DNA of 64,000 nucleotides from VRUE01 sp963819755 (GCA_963819755.1 CAWFXB010000001.1:434001-498000); one strand, 5' to 3'; shown: positions 23,927-35,976, counted from the stretch's first letter. Translations and numbers: made by a program. The notes: generated from the sequence alone by a model not told the origin.

Positions 23927-24477
23927 TGGCCGCCGCCGCGACCGCCCGCAAGACCGCCTCCGCTCCGGCCCACGCTCCGCGCCGCAAACGGCCGCTCGTC
24001 GTCGCCTCCGCGCGCACCGCTCCGGCTCGCAAAGCACCCGTTCGCAAGCAAGCACCGGCGCGCCGCAAAGCACCGGCCCGCCGTCCTGGCGGTCAGCTGA
24101 TCCCAATCGCGGTCGGCACCGCCACCGCCGTCCGCAACCTCCCCGACTCGAGCCTGGTGGTGCGGATGACCCGCGGCCGCGCCTGGATCGGGGTCCTCGG
24201 CGTGCTGCTCGTCGGGATCGTCGCCCTCAACGTGATCACGCTCAGCTTCGCGGCCAGCTCCGGGCACATCTCCCAAAACATCCAAGCCCTGGAAGAAGAC
24301 AACTCGGTCGCTCGCAGTCGCGACGCGCAGCTCTCTGGCGCCGGGCGGATCGCCCACGACGCCGCCGCCCTCGGCCTGAGCGCCGCTGCCGTCGAACAGG
24401 TCGGCTCGATACAGGTAAGCCCGCACGACGTCGAGACCGCGGCGCAGCGCCTGGCCGCTGCTGGAACGGCTTACTGA
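23926..24477 (+). CDS. ftsL: FtsL-like division protein
   Basis: 183 residues. A long basic Ala/Arg/Lys/Pro-rich cytoplasmic tail (residues 1-60) precedes one membrane helix (WIGVLGVLLVGIVALNVITL). A short coiled coil follows (SQNIQALEEDNSVARSRDAQ) and a small C-terminal part. This matches FtsL topology, and its place between rsmH and the ftsI-type transpeptidase is the standard ftsL position. Sequence of FtsL is poorly conserved, so the call depends on topology and position. Confidence 0.75.
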   Translation: MAAAATARKTASAPAHAPRRKRPLVVASARTAPARKAPVRKQAPARRKAPARRPGGQLIPIAVGTATAVRNLPDSSLVVRMTRGRAWIGVLGVLLVGIVALNVITLSFAASSGHISQNIQALEEDNSVARSRDAQLSGAGRIAHDAAALGLSAAAVEQVGSIQVSPHDVETAAQRLAAAGTAY

Positions 24478-24483
24478 GGTCAG

Positions 24484-26137
24484 ATGCGCACGATCGAGCG
24501 CCGGATCGGTCTTCTCTTCGCCGGCTTTCTGCTCTGTTTTCTGGTGATCGCCGGGCGCGCCTTCTGGTTGCAGGGCGTGCAGGGGGCCAAGCTCGCCTCC
24601 GAGGCGGCCTATCAGCAGACGGACGTCGTCACCGTCCCCGGCCTGCGCGGCAGCGTGCTCGACCGCTTCGGCAACCCACTCGCGGTCTCGGAAGACGCGA
24701 AAACGATCTACGCGACGCCTTACCAGGTCAAAAAGCCGCGGCAGACCGCGGAAAAACTGGCTTCTATCCTCGGCCTCGAAAAGGATGAAGTGCTGAAGAG
24801 CCTGAGCGAAGAATCGGGCTTTGCCTACGTCGCGCGCAAGGTGGAAATTCCAAAAGCCGCACGAGTCGCCCGGCTCGAACTGCCCGGGATCGGCGAGTTG
24901 CCAGACAGCCGGCGCACCTACCCGCAGGGCGACCTGGCGGCGCAGACGATCGGCGCCGTCGGCGAGGAAAACCAGGGCCTTACCGGGCTCGAGATGGGCG
25001 AGAACTCGGTCCTGCACGGCACCGACGGCGAAAGGCGGATCGTCAACGACGCGCTCGGGGAACCGATCCGGATGGAAACGGTGAAGGAAGCCAGCGACGG
25101 CGAAAACCTGCAGCTGACGCTCGATCCGGCGATCCAGAAGGAGACCGAGCAGGCCTTGGCCGAAGTCGGAGAAGCCTACGCGCCGAAGGGCGCCACGGCG
25201 ATCGTTATGAACCCGCGCAACTCGCAGGTCCTGGCGATGGCCAACTGGCCGCCGGTCGACCCGAGCGACCTTGAAAACGCCAACCCCGAAGACCTGATCA
25301 ACCGCGCCACCGGCTTCAACTACGAGCCCGGCTCGACCTTCAAGGCGTTCACCGTCTCGGCAGCGCTGGAAGAAGGCGTGGTCACGCCGGCCAGCACCTT
25401 CACGATCCCGCCTTCGCTGCAGGTCGCCGACCGCACGATCGAAGACGCCGAGGAACACGGCACCGAGAACCTGAGCGTCGCTGAAATCCTTGCCAAATCC
25501 TCGAACATTGGCGCCGTCGAGATTGGCGAGGAGTTGGGCGCCACCCGCTTCAGCAAGTGGATCGATCGCTTCGGCTTCGGCCGGCAGACCGGCATCCAGT
25601 TCCCCGGCGAGGAAATCGGGCTCGTCCCGAAGCTCGATGAATACTCCGGCTCGACGATCGGGAACCTGCCGATGGGACAGGGCCTCTCGGTGACCCCGGT
25701 GCAGATGATCGCCGGCTGACGCCGCGATCGCCAACGGCGGCATGCTGCGGCCGCCGCAGCTGGTCGAGAAGATCGGCGACGAACCGGTCGAGGAGCCGCA
25801 TGGGCACCGGGTGATCTCGCCGGTCGTCGCCGAACAGGTGCGGACGATGCTCGAGGGCGTGCTCGCGCCGGGCGGCACCGCGTCTGAGGTCAGCGTGCCC
25901 GGCTACACCCTGGCCGGCAAGACCGGCACCGCGCAGGTCGCCGAAAACGGGACCTATTCGAAGACCAAGTTCATCGCTTCCTTCATCGGCTTTGCGCCGG
26001 CTGCGGATCCGCGCTTGCTGGTCGCGGTGGTCGTCGATCAGCCGCAGGGGGAAATCTACGGCGGGTCGGTGGCGGCTCCCGCTTTCGGCAAGATCGCGGC
26101 GTTCGCTCTTCCATATCTCGGTGTGCCGCAGGAATAG
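24484..26137 (+). CDS. ftsI: Penicillin-binding transpeptidase FtsI (PBP3/PBP2 type), interrupted by a one-base frameshift
   Basis: Septal peptidoglycan transpeptidase. N-terminal membrane anchor (IGLLFAGFLLCFLVIAGRAF), dimerisation domain (RGSVLDRFGNPLAVSEDAKT), then the transpeptidase: STFK active site in NYEPGSTFKAF, SxN in LAKSSNIGAVEIG, KTG in LAGKTGTAQVAENG. The first frame ends at 25719 with GLSVTPVQMIAG, and the protein continues one frame over with NGGMLRPPQLVEKIG to 26137. Removing one G from GGCTGACGCC near 25718 restores the expected GYAAIANGGM. The KTG motif lies beyond the break, so the upstream fragment alone would be inactive. Glu is mostly GAA in the first part. Confidence 0.93.
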
Positions 26138-26165
26138 CGGGGGCCCCCGGCCTACAATCGCCGCC

Positions 26166-27593
26166 GTGAGATTGGATGAGCTCGCTGGCGTAGCTGGGTC
26201 GGCCCAGGTTGTTGGCGATGGGTCTGTCGAGGTTGCGGAGCTTGCCTACGACAGTCGCAAAGTGCGCCCTGGGACGCTTTTCTTTTGCGTGCCCGGGGAG
26301 AAGATCGATGGGCATGAGTTTGCCGCTGCGGGCGTGGAGGCCGGGGCGGCCGGGTTGGTCGTGGAGCGGGAGTTGGAGTTGGATGTGGCGCAGGTGGTGG
26401 TGCCTGACGCTCGCGGGGCCATGGCTCCTCTGGCTGCTCGTTTCTATGGAGACCCAACCGGCGAGTTGAAGGTGGCTGGGATCACCGGGACCAACGGGAA
26501 GACGACTACGGCATTCCTCTTGCGGGAGATTCTGGAGTCGGCGGGGGTGCGGTGCGGGTTGCTGGGGACGGTCAAGCAGGTCGTCGGCGGGGGAGAGGAG
26601 GAGGTCGAACGGACTACGCCTGAGGCGATCGACCTTCAGCGGACCTTTCGGCGCATGCTCGACGGGGGAGATCGGGCTTGCGCGATGGAGGTGTCCTCGC
26701 ATGCCCTGGCCCTGCATCGTGCCGACGCAATCGACTTCGACGTCGCCCTCTTCACCAACCTCACCCAGGACCACCTCGACTTCCACGCGGACATGGAGGA
26801 CTACTTCCGCTCCAAGCGGCGGCTGTTCGAGACGGGGCCGAAGACCGCGATCGTCAACGTCGATGACCCTTATGGGCAGCGCCTGGCGGAGGAATTCGAG
26901 TGCGTGACGTTCTCGGCCGAGGGGGGTGATGCCGACCTCGTGGCAGGTGATGTCGGCATCACCCCCCTCGGTGCGGAGTTCAGCGTGGGAGTGGTCGCGG
27001 TGCGAACGCTTTTGCCTGGCGATTTCAACGTCTCCAATGCGCTGGCTGCATTCGCCGCGGCCACGGCGATGGGCGTCGAGCCGGAGATCGCCGCGGCCGG
27101 ACTAGCCCAGGCGGCTGCCCCCCCCGGGCGCTTCGAGCCGATTGACGAGGGGCAGCCGTTTTCGGTCCTTGTCGACTACGCCCATACGCCCGACTCGCTG
27201 GAGAACGTCCTGCGGGCGGCGCGACGCTTGGGCCGGGGGCGGGTGATCTCGGTCTTCGGCGCCGGCGGCGATCGCGACCGTGGAAAGCGACCGCGGATGG
27301 GTCGCGCCGGCGCCGAGCTGTCGGATCTGGCGATCGTCACCTCCGACAACCCTCGATCCGAGAGCCCCGAGGCGATCGTCGCCGAGATCCTCGCTGGAAT
27401 CGACGATCGCAAGGGGGTCAAGGCCGAGGTCGACCGCCGGGCCGCGATCGCCCTGGCTCTTTCCCGCGCCGAGCCTGGCGACACGGTGGTAATCGCAGGC
27501 AAGGGTCACGAGCAGGGGCAGGAGTTCGAGGACGGCCGCAAGCTGCCCTTCGACGACCGTGACGTGGCGCGAGAGGAGCTGCGCCGGCTGTGA
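26166..27593 (+). CDS. murE: UDP-MurNAc-tripeptide ligase MurE
   Basis: 475 residues from GTG 26166. Adds the third amino acid to the peptidoglycan stem peptide. ATP site ITGTNGKTTTAFLL, carbamylated-Lys region and Mur motifs EVSSHALALHRAD, TNLTQDHLDFH, DYAHTPDSL and GAGGDRDRGKRPRMG. The DNPR motif in TSDNPRSESPEAI indicates meso-diaminopimelate rather than lysine. Overlaps murF by 4 bp. A 20-bp-arm inverted repeat (26917-26971) lies inside the central domain, yet the protein length there looks normal. Confidence 0.96.
   Translation: MRLDELAGVAGSAQVVGDGSVEVAELAYDSRKVRPGTLFFCVPGEKIDGHEFAAAGVEAGAAGLVVERELELDVAQVVVPDARGAMAPLAARFYGDPTGELKVAGITGTNGKTTTAFLLREILESAGVRCGLLGTVKQVVGGGEEEVERTTPEAIDLQRTFRRMLDGGDRACAMEVSSHALALHRADAIDFDVALFTNLTQDHLDFHADMEDYFRSKRRLFETGPKTAIVNVDDPYGQRLAEEFECVTFSAEGGDADLVAGDVGITPLGAEFSVGVVAVRTLLPGDFNVSNALAAFAAATAMGVEPEIAAAGLAQAAAPPGRFEPIDEGQPFSVLVDYAHTPDSLENVLRAARRLGRGRVISVFGAGGDRDRGKRPRMGRAGAELSDLAIVTSDNPRSESPEAIVAEILAGIDDRKGVKAEVDRRAAIALALSRAEPGDTVVIAGKGHEQGQEFEDGRKLPFDDRDVAREELRRL
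26917..26971. repeat. Perfect inverted repeat inside murE (20-bp arms, 15-nt spacer)
   Basis: Arms 26917-26936 (CCGAGGGGGGTGATGCCGAC) and 26952-26971 are exact reverse complements. Translated in frame as part of EGGDADLVAGDVGITPLGAE. Confidence 0.95.
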
Positions 27594-28957
27594 ACATGAC
27601 TCCAGAGCAGATTGCCGCCGCGATCGGGGCGGAGATCGTCGCCCGTGGCGAGGCGGGCTTTCCGCGGCGCGGCATCATCGACTCCAGTCAGGCTGAGGTG
27701 GGGGACCTCTTCTTCGGCCTGCGGGGCGAGCGGGTCGACGGCGGCGAGTTCGCCCCAGCGGCGCTTGAAGCCGGTGCCTGGGGCGCCGTCGTCGGGCCGA
27801 CCGTTGCGCGGTCGACTTTTGTCCCGGATAGCGGTAGAAAAGACGACCGCGCTTTCCCCGCTGGCTGGGTCTTCATGGTCGAGGAGCCGCTCGCGGCCCT
27901 GCAGGCGCTGGCGCGTGCCTGGCGCCGTGAGCTGGGCGCCCCCGTGGTGGGCGTCACCGGCTCGGTCGGCAAGACCTCGGTCAAGGACATCGCCCGGGCG
28001 CTGCTGCCCGGTCGCGTCCACGCCAACCGCGAGAACCTCAACACCGAGATCGGCCTGCCGCTGACCCTGCTCGAAGCGCCGGCGGACACCGAGCTGCTGG
28101 TGCTGGAGATGGCGATGCGCGGACCCGGGCAGATCGCCGAGCTGGCGGCGATCGCGGAGCCGCGAATCGGCGTGATCACCAACGTCGGCCCGGTCCACGT
28201 CGAGCTTCTGGGGTCGATCGAGGCGGTGGCGGCGGCGAAGGCCGAGATCCTTGTCGCGCTGCCCGCCGACGGAACCGCCGTCGTCCCGGCCGAGGCGGGC
28301 GAGCTCGAGGCCCACCTCGATGGCGTCCCGAGCCTGCTGCGCTTCGGCGCCGGCGGGGATGTCGACGTCGTCGAGCAACGGGTGGCGGATGGAGTGACCG
28401 AAGCTCTGATCGCCACGCCGGCCGGCCAAGCGCGCTTCCACTTTCCCTTCACCGAGCGCCACAACCTGACCAACGCGCTTGCCGCCGTCGGCGCCGGGGT
28501 CGCGCTCGGCGCATCGCTCGAGGAGATGGCCGACCGCGCTGCGAACATAGGCTTCTCCCGCTTCCGGGGCGAGCGCCTCGAGCTAGGAGACGGGATCGTC
28601 CTGGTGAACGACTGCTACAACGCCAACCCGGTGTCTATGCGCGCGGCGCTCGACCACCTCGCCTCGATCGAGGCGAGGCGGCGCATCGCCGTGCTCGGCG
28701 AGATGGCCGAGCTGGGCCCCGGCGCACCCGCCTACCACCGTGAAGTCGGTGTCCACGCACGTGCCGAGGGCATCGACCTGCTGATCGGGATCGGCGAGCC
28801 CGCTCGCGCCTACGATCCCGACGAGCTCGTCGGCGACCCCGCCGAGGCGGCGGAACTGCTCGCCGCCCAGCTCGAGCCCGGCGACACGATCCTGGTCAAG
28901 GGCTCGCGCTCGGCCGGCCTCGAGGCCGTCTCCGAGACCCTGGCGGAGCTGCTCTGA
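27590..28957 (+). CDS. murF: UDP-MurNAc-tripeptide--D-Ala-D-Ala ligase MurF
   Basis: 455 residues; GTG at 27590 overlaps the murE stop, and ATG at 27596 is possible. Adds D-Ala-D-Ala to the stem peptide. Mur ligase motifs: ATP site VVGVTGSVGKTSVKDIARA, ENLNTEIGLPLTLL, GVITNVGPVHVELLGS, FTERHNLTNALAA, VNDCYNANPVSMRAAL and AVLGEMAELG. A near-perfect hairpin at 27806-27852 encodes RSTFVPDSGRKDDRAF just before the conserved EEPLAALQALARAW. Overlaps mraY by one base. Confidence 0.95.
   Translation: MNMTPEQIAAAIGAEIVARGEAGFPRRGIIDSSQAEVGDLFFGLRGERVDGGEFAPAALEAGAWGAVVGPTVARSTFVPDSGRKDDRAFPAGWVFMVEEPLAALQALARAWRRELGAPVVGVTGSVGKTSVKDIARALLPGRVHANRENLNTEIGLPLTLLEAPADTELLVLEMAMRGPGQIAELAAIAEPRIGVITNVGPVHVELLGSIEAVAAAKAEILVALPADGTAVVPAEAGELEAHLDGVPSLLRFGAGGDVDVVEQRVADGVTEALIATPAGQARFHFPFTERHNLTNALAAVGAGVALGASLEEMADRAANIGFSRFRGERLELGDGIVLVNDCYNANPVSMRAALDHLASIEARRRIAVLGEMAELGPGAPAYHREVGVHARAEGIDLLIGIGEPARAYDPDELVGDPAEAAELLAAQLEPGDTILVKGSRSAGLEAVSETLAELL
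27806..27852. repeat. Near-perfect inverted repeat inside murF (15-bp arms, one mismatch)
   Basis: GCGCGGTCGACTTTT (27806-27820) pairs with AAAAGACGACCGCGC (27838-27852) with a single central mismatch and a 17-nt spacer. Translated in frame. Confidence 0.85.
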
Positions 28958-29931
28958 TGGGCGAAGTCCTGATCGCCGGCATGGCGGCGATGCTGATCTG
29001 CATATTCCTCGGGCCCAAGTTCATCGAGTACCTGAGGGTGAAGGAGTTCGGCCAGCACATTCGCGAGGACGGGCCGCAGGAGCACCACGCCAAGGCCGGC
29101 ACGCCGACGATGGGTGGCCTGATCGTCTTCGCCGCGATCTGCGTGCCCTACCTGGTCCTCTCCGACCGCGACGCGCAGAGCCTCGGCGTCTTCGGTGTCG
29201 CCATCGGCTGCGCCGCGCTCGGCTTCGCCGACGACTTCATCAAGATCGTCAAACGCCGTTCGCTGGGCCTCTCGGCGCGCTGGAAGCTGGTCTTCCAGCT
29301 GTTCCTCGCGCTGGGCCTCTGGTGGGTGGCGCGCCATGAGGTCGGCCTCGAGCCGACCCTCTTCTTCCGCATCGGCGACGCCAGCCTCGACCTCGGCCCG
29401 GTCCTCTATTTCGTCCTCGTCTTCCTCGTCATCGCCGGCACCTCCAATGGGGTCAACCTCACCGACGGCCTCGACGGCCTCGCCGCCGGCTCCTGCGCGA
29501 TCGTCCTGCTTGCCTACACGGCGATCTGCTTCGTCACCAACGAGCAGCAGAACCTGGCGCTGCTCTCCGCCTGCCTGGTTGGCGCCTGCGTCGGTTTCCT
29601 CTGGTTCAACGCCTTCCCCGCCTCGATATTCATGGGCGACACCGGCTCGCTCGGCCTCGGCGGCGCTATCGGCGCGCTTGCGGTGATGACCCAGACCGAG
29701 GTGCTCTTGATCATCATCGGCGGCATCTTCGTGATCGAGGCCCTCTCGGTCGCGATCCAGGTCTTTTCCTTCAAGACCTTCCGCCGCCGCGTCCTGCTGA
29801 TGGCGCCGCTGCACCACCACTTCGAGATGATGGCCTGGTCGGAGACGAAGATCATGCTGCGCTTCTGGATCATCGCCGCCGTCTGCTCTGGAATCGGCTT
29901 CACGCTTTACCAGCAGTCGATCGGGCGCTAG
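28957..29931 (+). CDS. mraY: Phospho-N-acetylmuramoyl-pentapeptide transferase
   Basis: 324 residues, ten-helix membrane enzyme that makes lipid I from UDP-MurNAc-pentapeptide and undecaprenyl phosphate. Family motifs: KAGTPTMGGLIVF, the catalytic Asp region LGFADDFIKIVKRRSLGLSA, NLTDGLDGLAAG, FMGDTGSLGLGG and the His box LMAPLHHHFEMMAWSETKI. Last recognisable cell-wall gene of the cluster here; murD, ftsW, murG and murC do not follow within the window. Confidence 0.97.
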   Translation: MGEVLIAGMAAMLICIFLGPKFIEYLRVKEFGQHIREDGPQEHHAKAGTPTMGGLIVFAAICVPYLVLSDRDAQSLGVFGVAIGCAALGFADDFIKIVKRRSLGLSARWKLVFQLFLALGLWWVARHEVGLEPTLFFRIGDASLDLGPVLYFVLVFLVIAGTSNGVNLTDGLDGLAAGSCAIVLLAYTAICFVTNEQQNLALLSACLVGACVGFLWFNAFPASIFMGDTGSLGLGGAIGALAVMTQTEVLLIIIGGIFVIEALSVAIQVFSFKTFRRRVLLMAPLHHHFEMMAWSETKIMLRFWIIAAVCSGIGFTLYQQSIGR

Positions 29932-29975
29932 GGCGCCTGAGGGGAACATCTGTTCGTCTGGGTAGACTCGCCTGA

Positions 29976-32848
<2,873 letters not shown>

Positions 32849-32905
32849 CGCTAGAGTGAAATTTGCGGCAAGCGGGTAAGGGCAGGGCTGGAAAAGGAGG
32901 AGTTC

Positions 32906-34000
32906 ATGTCCCGATCAGCTCTCAAGCGACTCCCGGTCGCAGTTGGCGTGTTGTTGGCTCTTGTTGCCATCGCGGCGGGCTGTGGTGGCAGCAGTGGTGG
33001 CGGCGGTGCCAAGATCGCCCTGCTGCTCCCCGAAAACGAAACGCCCCGCTACGAGTCCGACGACAGGCCGGACTTCGAAAAGGCAGTCGAAGAAGAATGC
33101 CCCGACTGCGAAGTGCTCTACAGCAACGCGGGCGGAGATGCGGAAAAACAACAGAGCCAGGCCGAAGCGGCGCTGACCCAGGGGGCTGACGTTCTCGTCG
33201 TCGACCCGATGGACTCCAAATCAGCCGCTGCGATCGCCGAAAAGGCCCAGGCCCAGAACGTGCCGGTGGTCAGCTACGACCGGCTGATCGAAAACGGCGA
33301 AGTCGACGCCTACGTCTCCTACGCAAACGTCGAAGTCGGCGAACTGCAGGCTGAAACGCTGGCGAAGAAACTGAAAGAAGACGGCAGCCCGAGCGGCCCG
33401 ATCATCATGATCAACGGCGACCCGGCCGACCCAAACGCGGCGGGCTTCAAGGAAGGCGCCCATAACGGGTTCGACGCCGCCGGGGTGAAGATCGCCAAGG
33501 AATACGACACGCCGGGCTGGTCGGCCGAAAACGCCCAGCGTGAGGCTCAGCAGGCGATCACCGCGCTCGGCAACAACGGCTTCGCCGGCATCTACGCCGC
33601 CAACGACGACACCGGTGGTGGCGCGATCGCCGCGATGAAGGGCGCCGGCATCAACCCCGCCGAAAAGCCGGTCACCGGCCAGGACGCGACGGTCGCCGGC
33701 CTGCAGCGGATCCTCGTCGGGCAGCAGTACATGACGGTCTACAAGGAAATCGAACCGGAGGCGACGATCAGCGCCGAAATTGCGATCGCCCTGGCCGAAG
33801 GTGAAGAAGTGCCGCAGGAACACATCACCGAAGAAATCAACAACGGGAAAGTGAAGGTCCCTTCGGTCGTGCTGAAACCGGTCGCGGTGACGAAAGAAAA
33901 CATCAAGAGCACCGTCGTCGCCGACGGGTTCGTGACCGCCTCCGAACTATGCACCAGCGCATTCAAGAAGGGATGCGAAGAAGCGGGGATCAGCGGCTGA
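32906..34000 (+). CDS. Sugar ABC transporter substrate-binding lipoprotein (XylF-like)
   Basis: 364 residues. Lipoprotein signal ending VAIAAGC, Ser/Gly-rich spacer, then a type-1 periplasmic-binding fold of the ribose/xylose class: IALLLPENETPRYESDDRPD, EKQQSQAEAALTQGADVLVV, VPVVSYDRLIENGEVDAYVS, IIMINGDPADPNA, IYAANDDTGGGAIAAMKGAG and TGQDATVAGLQRILVGQQYM. The Arg-Tyr/Asp-Arg pattern resembles xylose-binding XylF. RBS GGAGGA. Its Glu codons are 33 GAA to 3 GAG by hand count, while the next gene has 1 to 21. Substrate guess: a pentose or related sugar. Confidence 0.9.
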   Translation: MSRSALKRLPVAVGVLLALVAIAAGCGGSSGGGGAKIALLLPENETPRYESDDRPDFEKAVEEECPDCEVLYSNAGGDAEKQQSQAEAALTQGADVLVVDPMDSKSAAAIAEKAQAQNVPVVSYDRLIENGEVDAYVSYANVEVGELQAETLAKKLKEDGSPSGPIIMINGDPADPNAAGFKEGAHNGFDAAGVKIAKEYDTPGWSAENAQREAQQAITALGNNGFAGIYAANDDTGGGAIAAMKGAGINPAEKPVTGQDATVAGLQRILVGQQYMTVYKEIEPEATISAEIAIALAEGEEVPQEHITEEINNGKVKVPSVVLKPVAVTKENIKSTVVADGFVTASELCTSAFKKGCEEAGISG

Positions 34001-34001
34001 G

Positions 34002-34775
34002 ATGAGCTCGGCCGCTCCGCTCCTCGAGCTGGATGGAGTAAGCAAGCGATTCGGCCCGGTCCAGGCTCTGGACCGGGTCGACTTCGCCGTCAACGCCGGT
34101 GAGGTGGTCGGCCTCGTCGGCGACAACGGCGCCGGCAAGTCGACGCTGGTGAAGACGATCGCCGGCATCCACTCGGCCGACGACGGGCGGATTCGCTTCG
34201 ACGGTCGCGAGATCAAGGTTACGCGGCCCCAGGACGCGACCAAACTCGGGATCGCAACCGTCTACCAGGACCTCGCCCTCTGCGACAACCTCGACGTCGT
34301 CGCCAACGTCTTCCTGGGGCAGGAGGAGATATCGCCGGGCACCGGGGAGATCTCGCGGCAGCTCGACGAGGCCAAGATGGAGCACCGGGCGGGTGAGCTG
34401 CTGTCCAGCCTCGCGGTGACGATCCCCAGCATGCGCACCGAGGTCGGGACGCTCTCGGGCGGTCAGCGCCAGCAGGTCGCGGTCGCCCGTTCCCTGCTGG
34501 GGGAGCCGCGGGTCGTGCTGCTGGACGAGCCGACGGCGGCGCTCGGCGTGCCCCAGACCAAACAGGTGCTGGAGTTGATCGGGCGCCTGCGGGAGCGCGG
34601 CCTCGGGGTCGTCGTGATCAGCCACAACCTTGCCAACGTCTTCGAGATCGCGGACCGCATCGTCGTCCTGCGCCTCGGCCGGACCGTCGGCGACTTCAAA
34701 GCCGAACAGACGACCGAGGAGCACGTCGTCTCGGCGATCACCGGTCTCGGTGAGAACTCGGAGGAGGAGAAGTGA
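34002..34775 (+). CDS. Sugar ABC transporter ATPase, single-domain
   Basis: 257 residues. Walker A GDNGAGKSTLVKTIAGI, Q loop TVYQDLALCDNLDVV, signature LSGGQRQQVAVARSL, Walker B VVLLDEPTAALGV and switch His VVISHNLANVFE. Ribose/xylose importers usually carry a duplicated ATPase of about 500 residues; this one has a single nucleotide-binding domain and would dimerise. Start is 1 bp after the binding-protein stop region; its end overlaps the permease start. Confidence 0.93.
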   Translation: MSSAAPLLELDGVSKRFGPVQALDRVDFAVNAGEVVGLVGDNGAGKSTLVKTIAGIHSADDGRIRFDGREIKVTRPQDATKLGIATVYQDLALCDNLDVVANVFLGQEEISPGTGEISRQLDEAKMEHRAGELLSSLAVTIPSMRTEVGTLSGGQRQQVAVARSLLGEPRVVLLDEPTAALGVPQTKQVLELIGRLRERGLGVVVISHNLANVFEIADRIVVLRLGRTVGDFKAEQTTEEHVVSAITGLGENSEEEK

Positions 34776-35932
34776 GCGCCAACCTGCGGCGCCTCGTCCA
34801 GGGCGATCTCGCGTCCGCCCGCGTCGTCCTCGGCCTGGCCCTGATCTGGATCATCTTCCAATCCCAGAACGATCGCTTTCTCTCCGCCGAGAACCTGACC
34901 AACCTGATGCTGCAGATCACGGCGATCGGCCTGATCTCAGTCGGCATCGTCTACGTCCTCCTGCTCGGCGAGATAGACCTCTCGGTGGGGGCCGTCAGCG
35001 GCCTCGCCGCGGGGGTGATGGCGGTCCTCAACGTCAAGCACGGCTGGAACCCCTATCTGGCGATCGTCGCGGCCATCCTGGTCGGCACCGCGATCGGCCT
35101 GCTGCAGGGCTCTCTCTTCAGCCGTTTCGTCATTCCCTCCTTCGTGGTCACCCTCGCCGGCTTACTGGCCTGGCAGGGGGCTCTTTTGCAGGTGCTCGGA
35201 TCGACCGGGTCGATCAACCTCACCGACCCCAAAATCACCGGGCTGGCGAACACCTTCTACTCCGATGCGGTGGGTTGGATCTTCTGCGCGGTCGTCATAG
35301 CCACGTATGCGGCCGTGGTCCTGCTCGGCCACCGGCGCCGGGTGGCGGCGGGGCTGGCCGGCGAGAGCGTCCCGGCTCTCGTGCTCCGGGTGGTGTTCGT
35401 CGCCGCGATCGCGATCGTCGCCGTGGTGATTCTCAACTCCGATCGCGGCGTGCCCCTCGCGGTCCTGATCCTGCTCGCCTTCGTCGTCGGCATGGAGTAC
35501 GTCGTCAAGCGCACCCGTTTCGGTCGCCATGTCTACGCCGTCGGCGGCAACGCCGAGGCGGCCAGGCGAGCGGGCATCCGGGTCAACGGCGTGCGGGTGG
35601 CGGTCTTCGCCATCTCCGGCTCGATGGCGGCGATCGGTGGCATCATGGCGGCGTCGCGCCTGCTGGCGGTGAATCAGGGCTCGGGCGGCAGCGAACTGCT
35701 GCTGCTCGCGATCGCCGGCCCGGTGATCGCCGGGACCAGCCTCTTCGGCGGCCGCGGCTCGGTCTGGACCGCCCTGCTCGGCGCCCTCGTGATCGGCTCG
35801 ATCTCAAACGGCATGGACCTCTTGGCGCTCACCTCCGCGGTCAAGTTCATGGTCACCGGCGGCGTTCTCCTGCTCGCCGTCCTGGTCGACGCGATAGCCC
35901 GCCAGCAGCGCCAGGCGGCGGGACGGGTGTAG
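34772..35932 (+). CDS. Sugar ABC transporter permease (XylH/RbsC family)
   Basis: 386 residues, multi-pass membrane protein of the BPD_transp_2 family. Recognisable segments: NLTNLMLQITAIGLISVGIV, LLLGEIDLSVGAVSGLAAGV, FVIPSFVVTLAGLLAWQGAL, GRHVYAVGGNAEAARRAGI, GGSELLLLAIAGPVIAGTSL and FGGRGSVWTALLGALVIGSI. Two extra helices in the middle (VVLRVVFVAAIAIVAVV-type) are common in XylH. GTG start overlaps the ATPase stop. Confidence 0.93.
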   Translation: MSANLRRLVQGDLASARVVLGLALIWIIFQSQNDRFLSAENLTNLMLQITAIGLISVGIVYVLLLGEIDLSVGAVSGLAAGVMAVLNVKHGWNPYLAIVAAILVGTAIGLLQGSLFSRFVIPSFVVTLAGLLAWQGALLQVLGSTGSINLTDPKITGLANTFYSDAVGWIFCAVVIATYAAVVLLGHRRRVAAGLAGESVPALVLRVVFVAAIAIVAVVILNSDRGVPLAVLILLAFVVGMEYVVKRTRFGRHVYAVGGNAEAARRAGIRVNGVRVAVFAISGSMAAIGGIMAASRLLAVNQGSGGSELLLLAIAGPVIAGTSLFGGRGSVWTALLGALVIGSISNGMDLLALTSAVKFMVTGGVLLLAVLVDAIARQQRQAAGRV

Positions 35933-35976
35933 ACAACACAGCGCGGTACGCTCGTGCTTGTGCTACCGTGACGCAC

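Noticed and set aside
25705..25745. Programmed +1 frameshift in ftsI
   Set aside because: The stop is in TGAC context, as in the RF2 gene, but the required slippery codon is absent, and two nearby genes show unrelated single-base indels. A sequence error is simpler.
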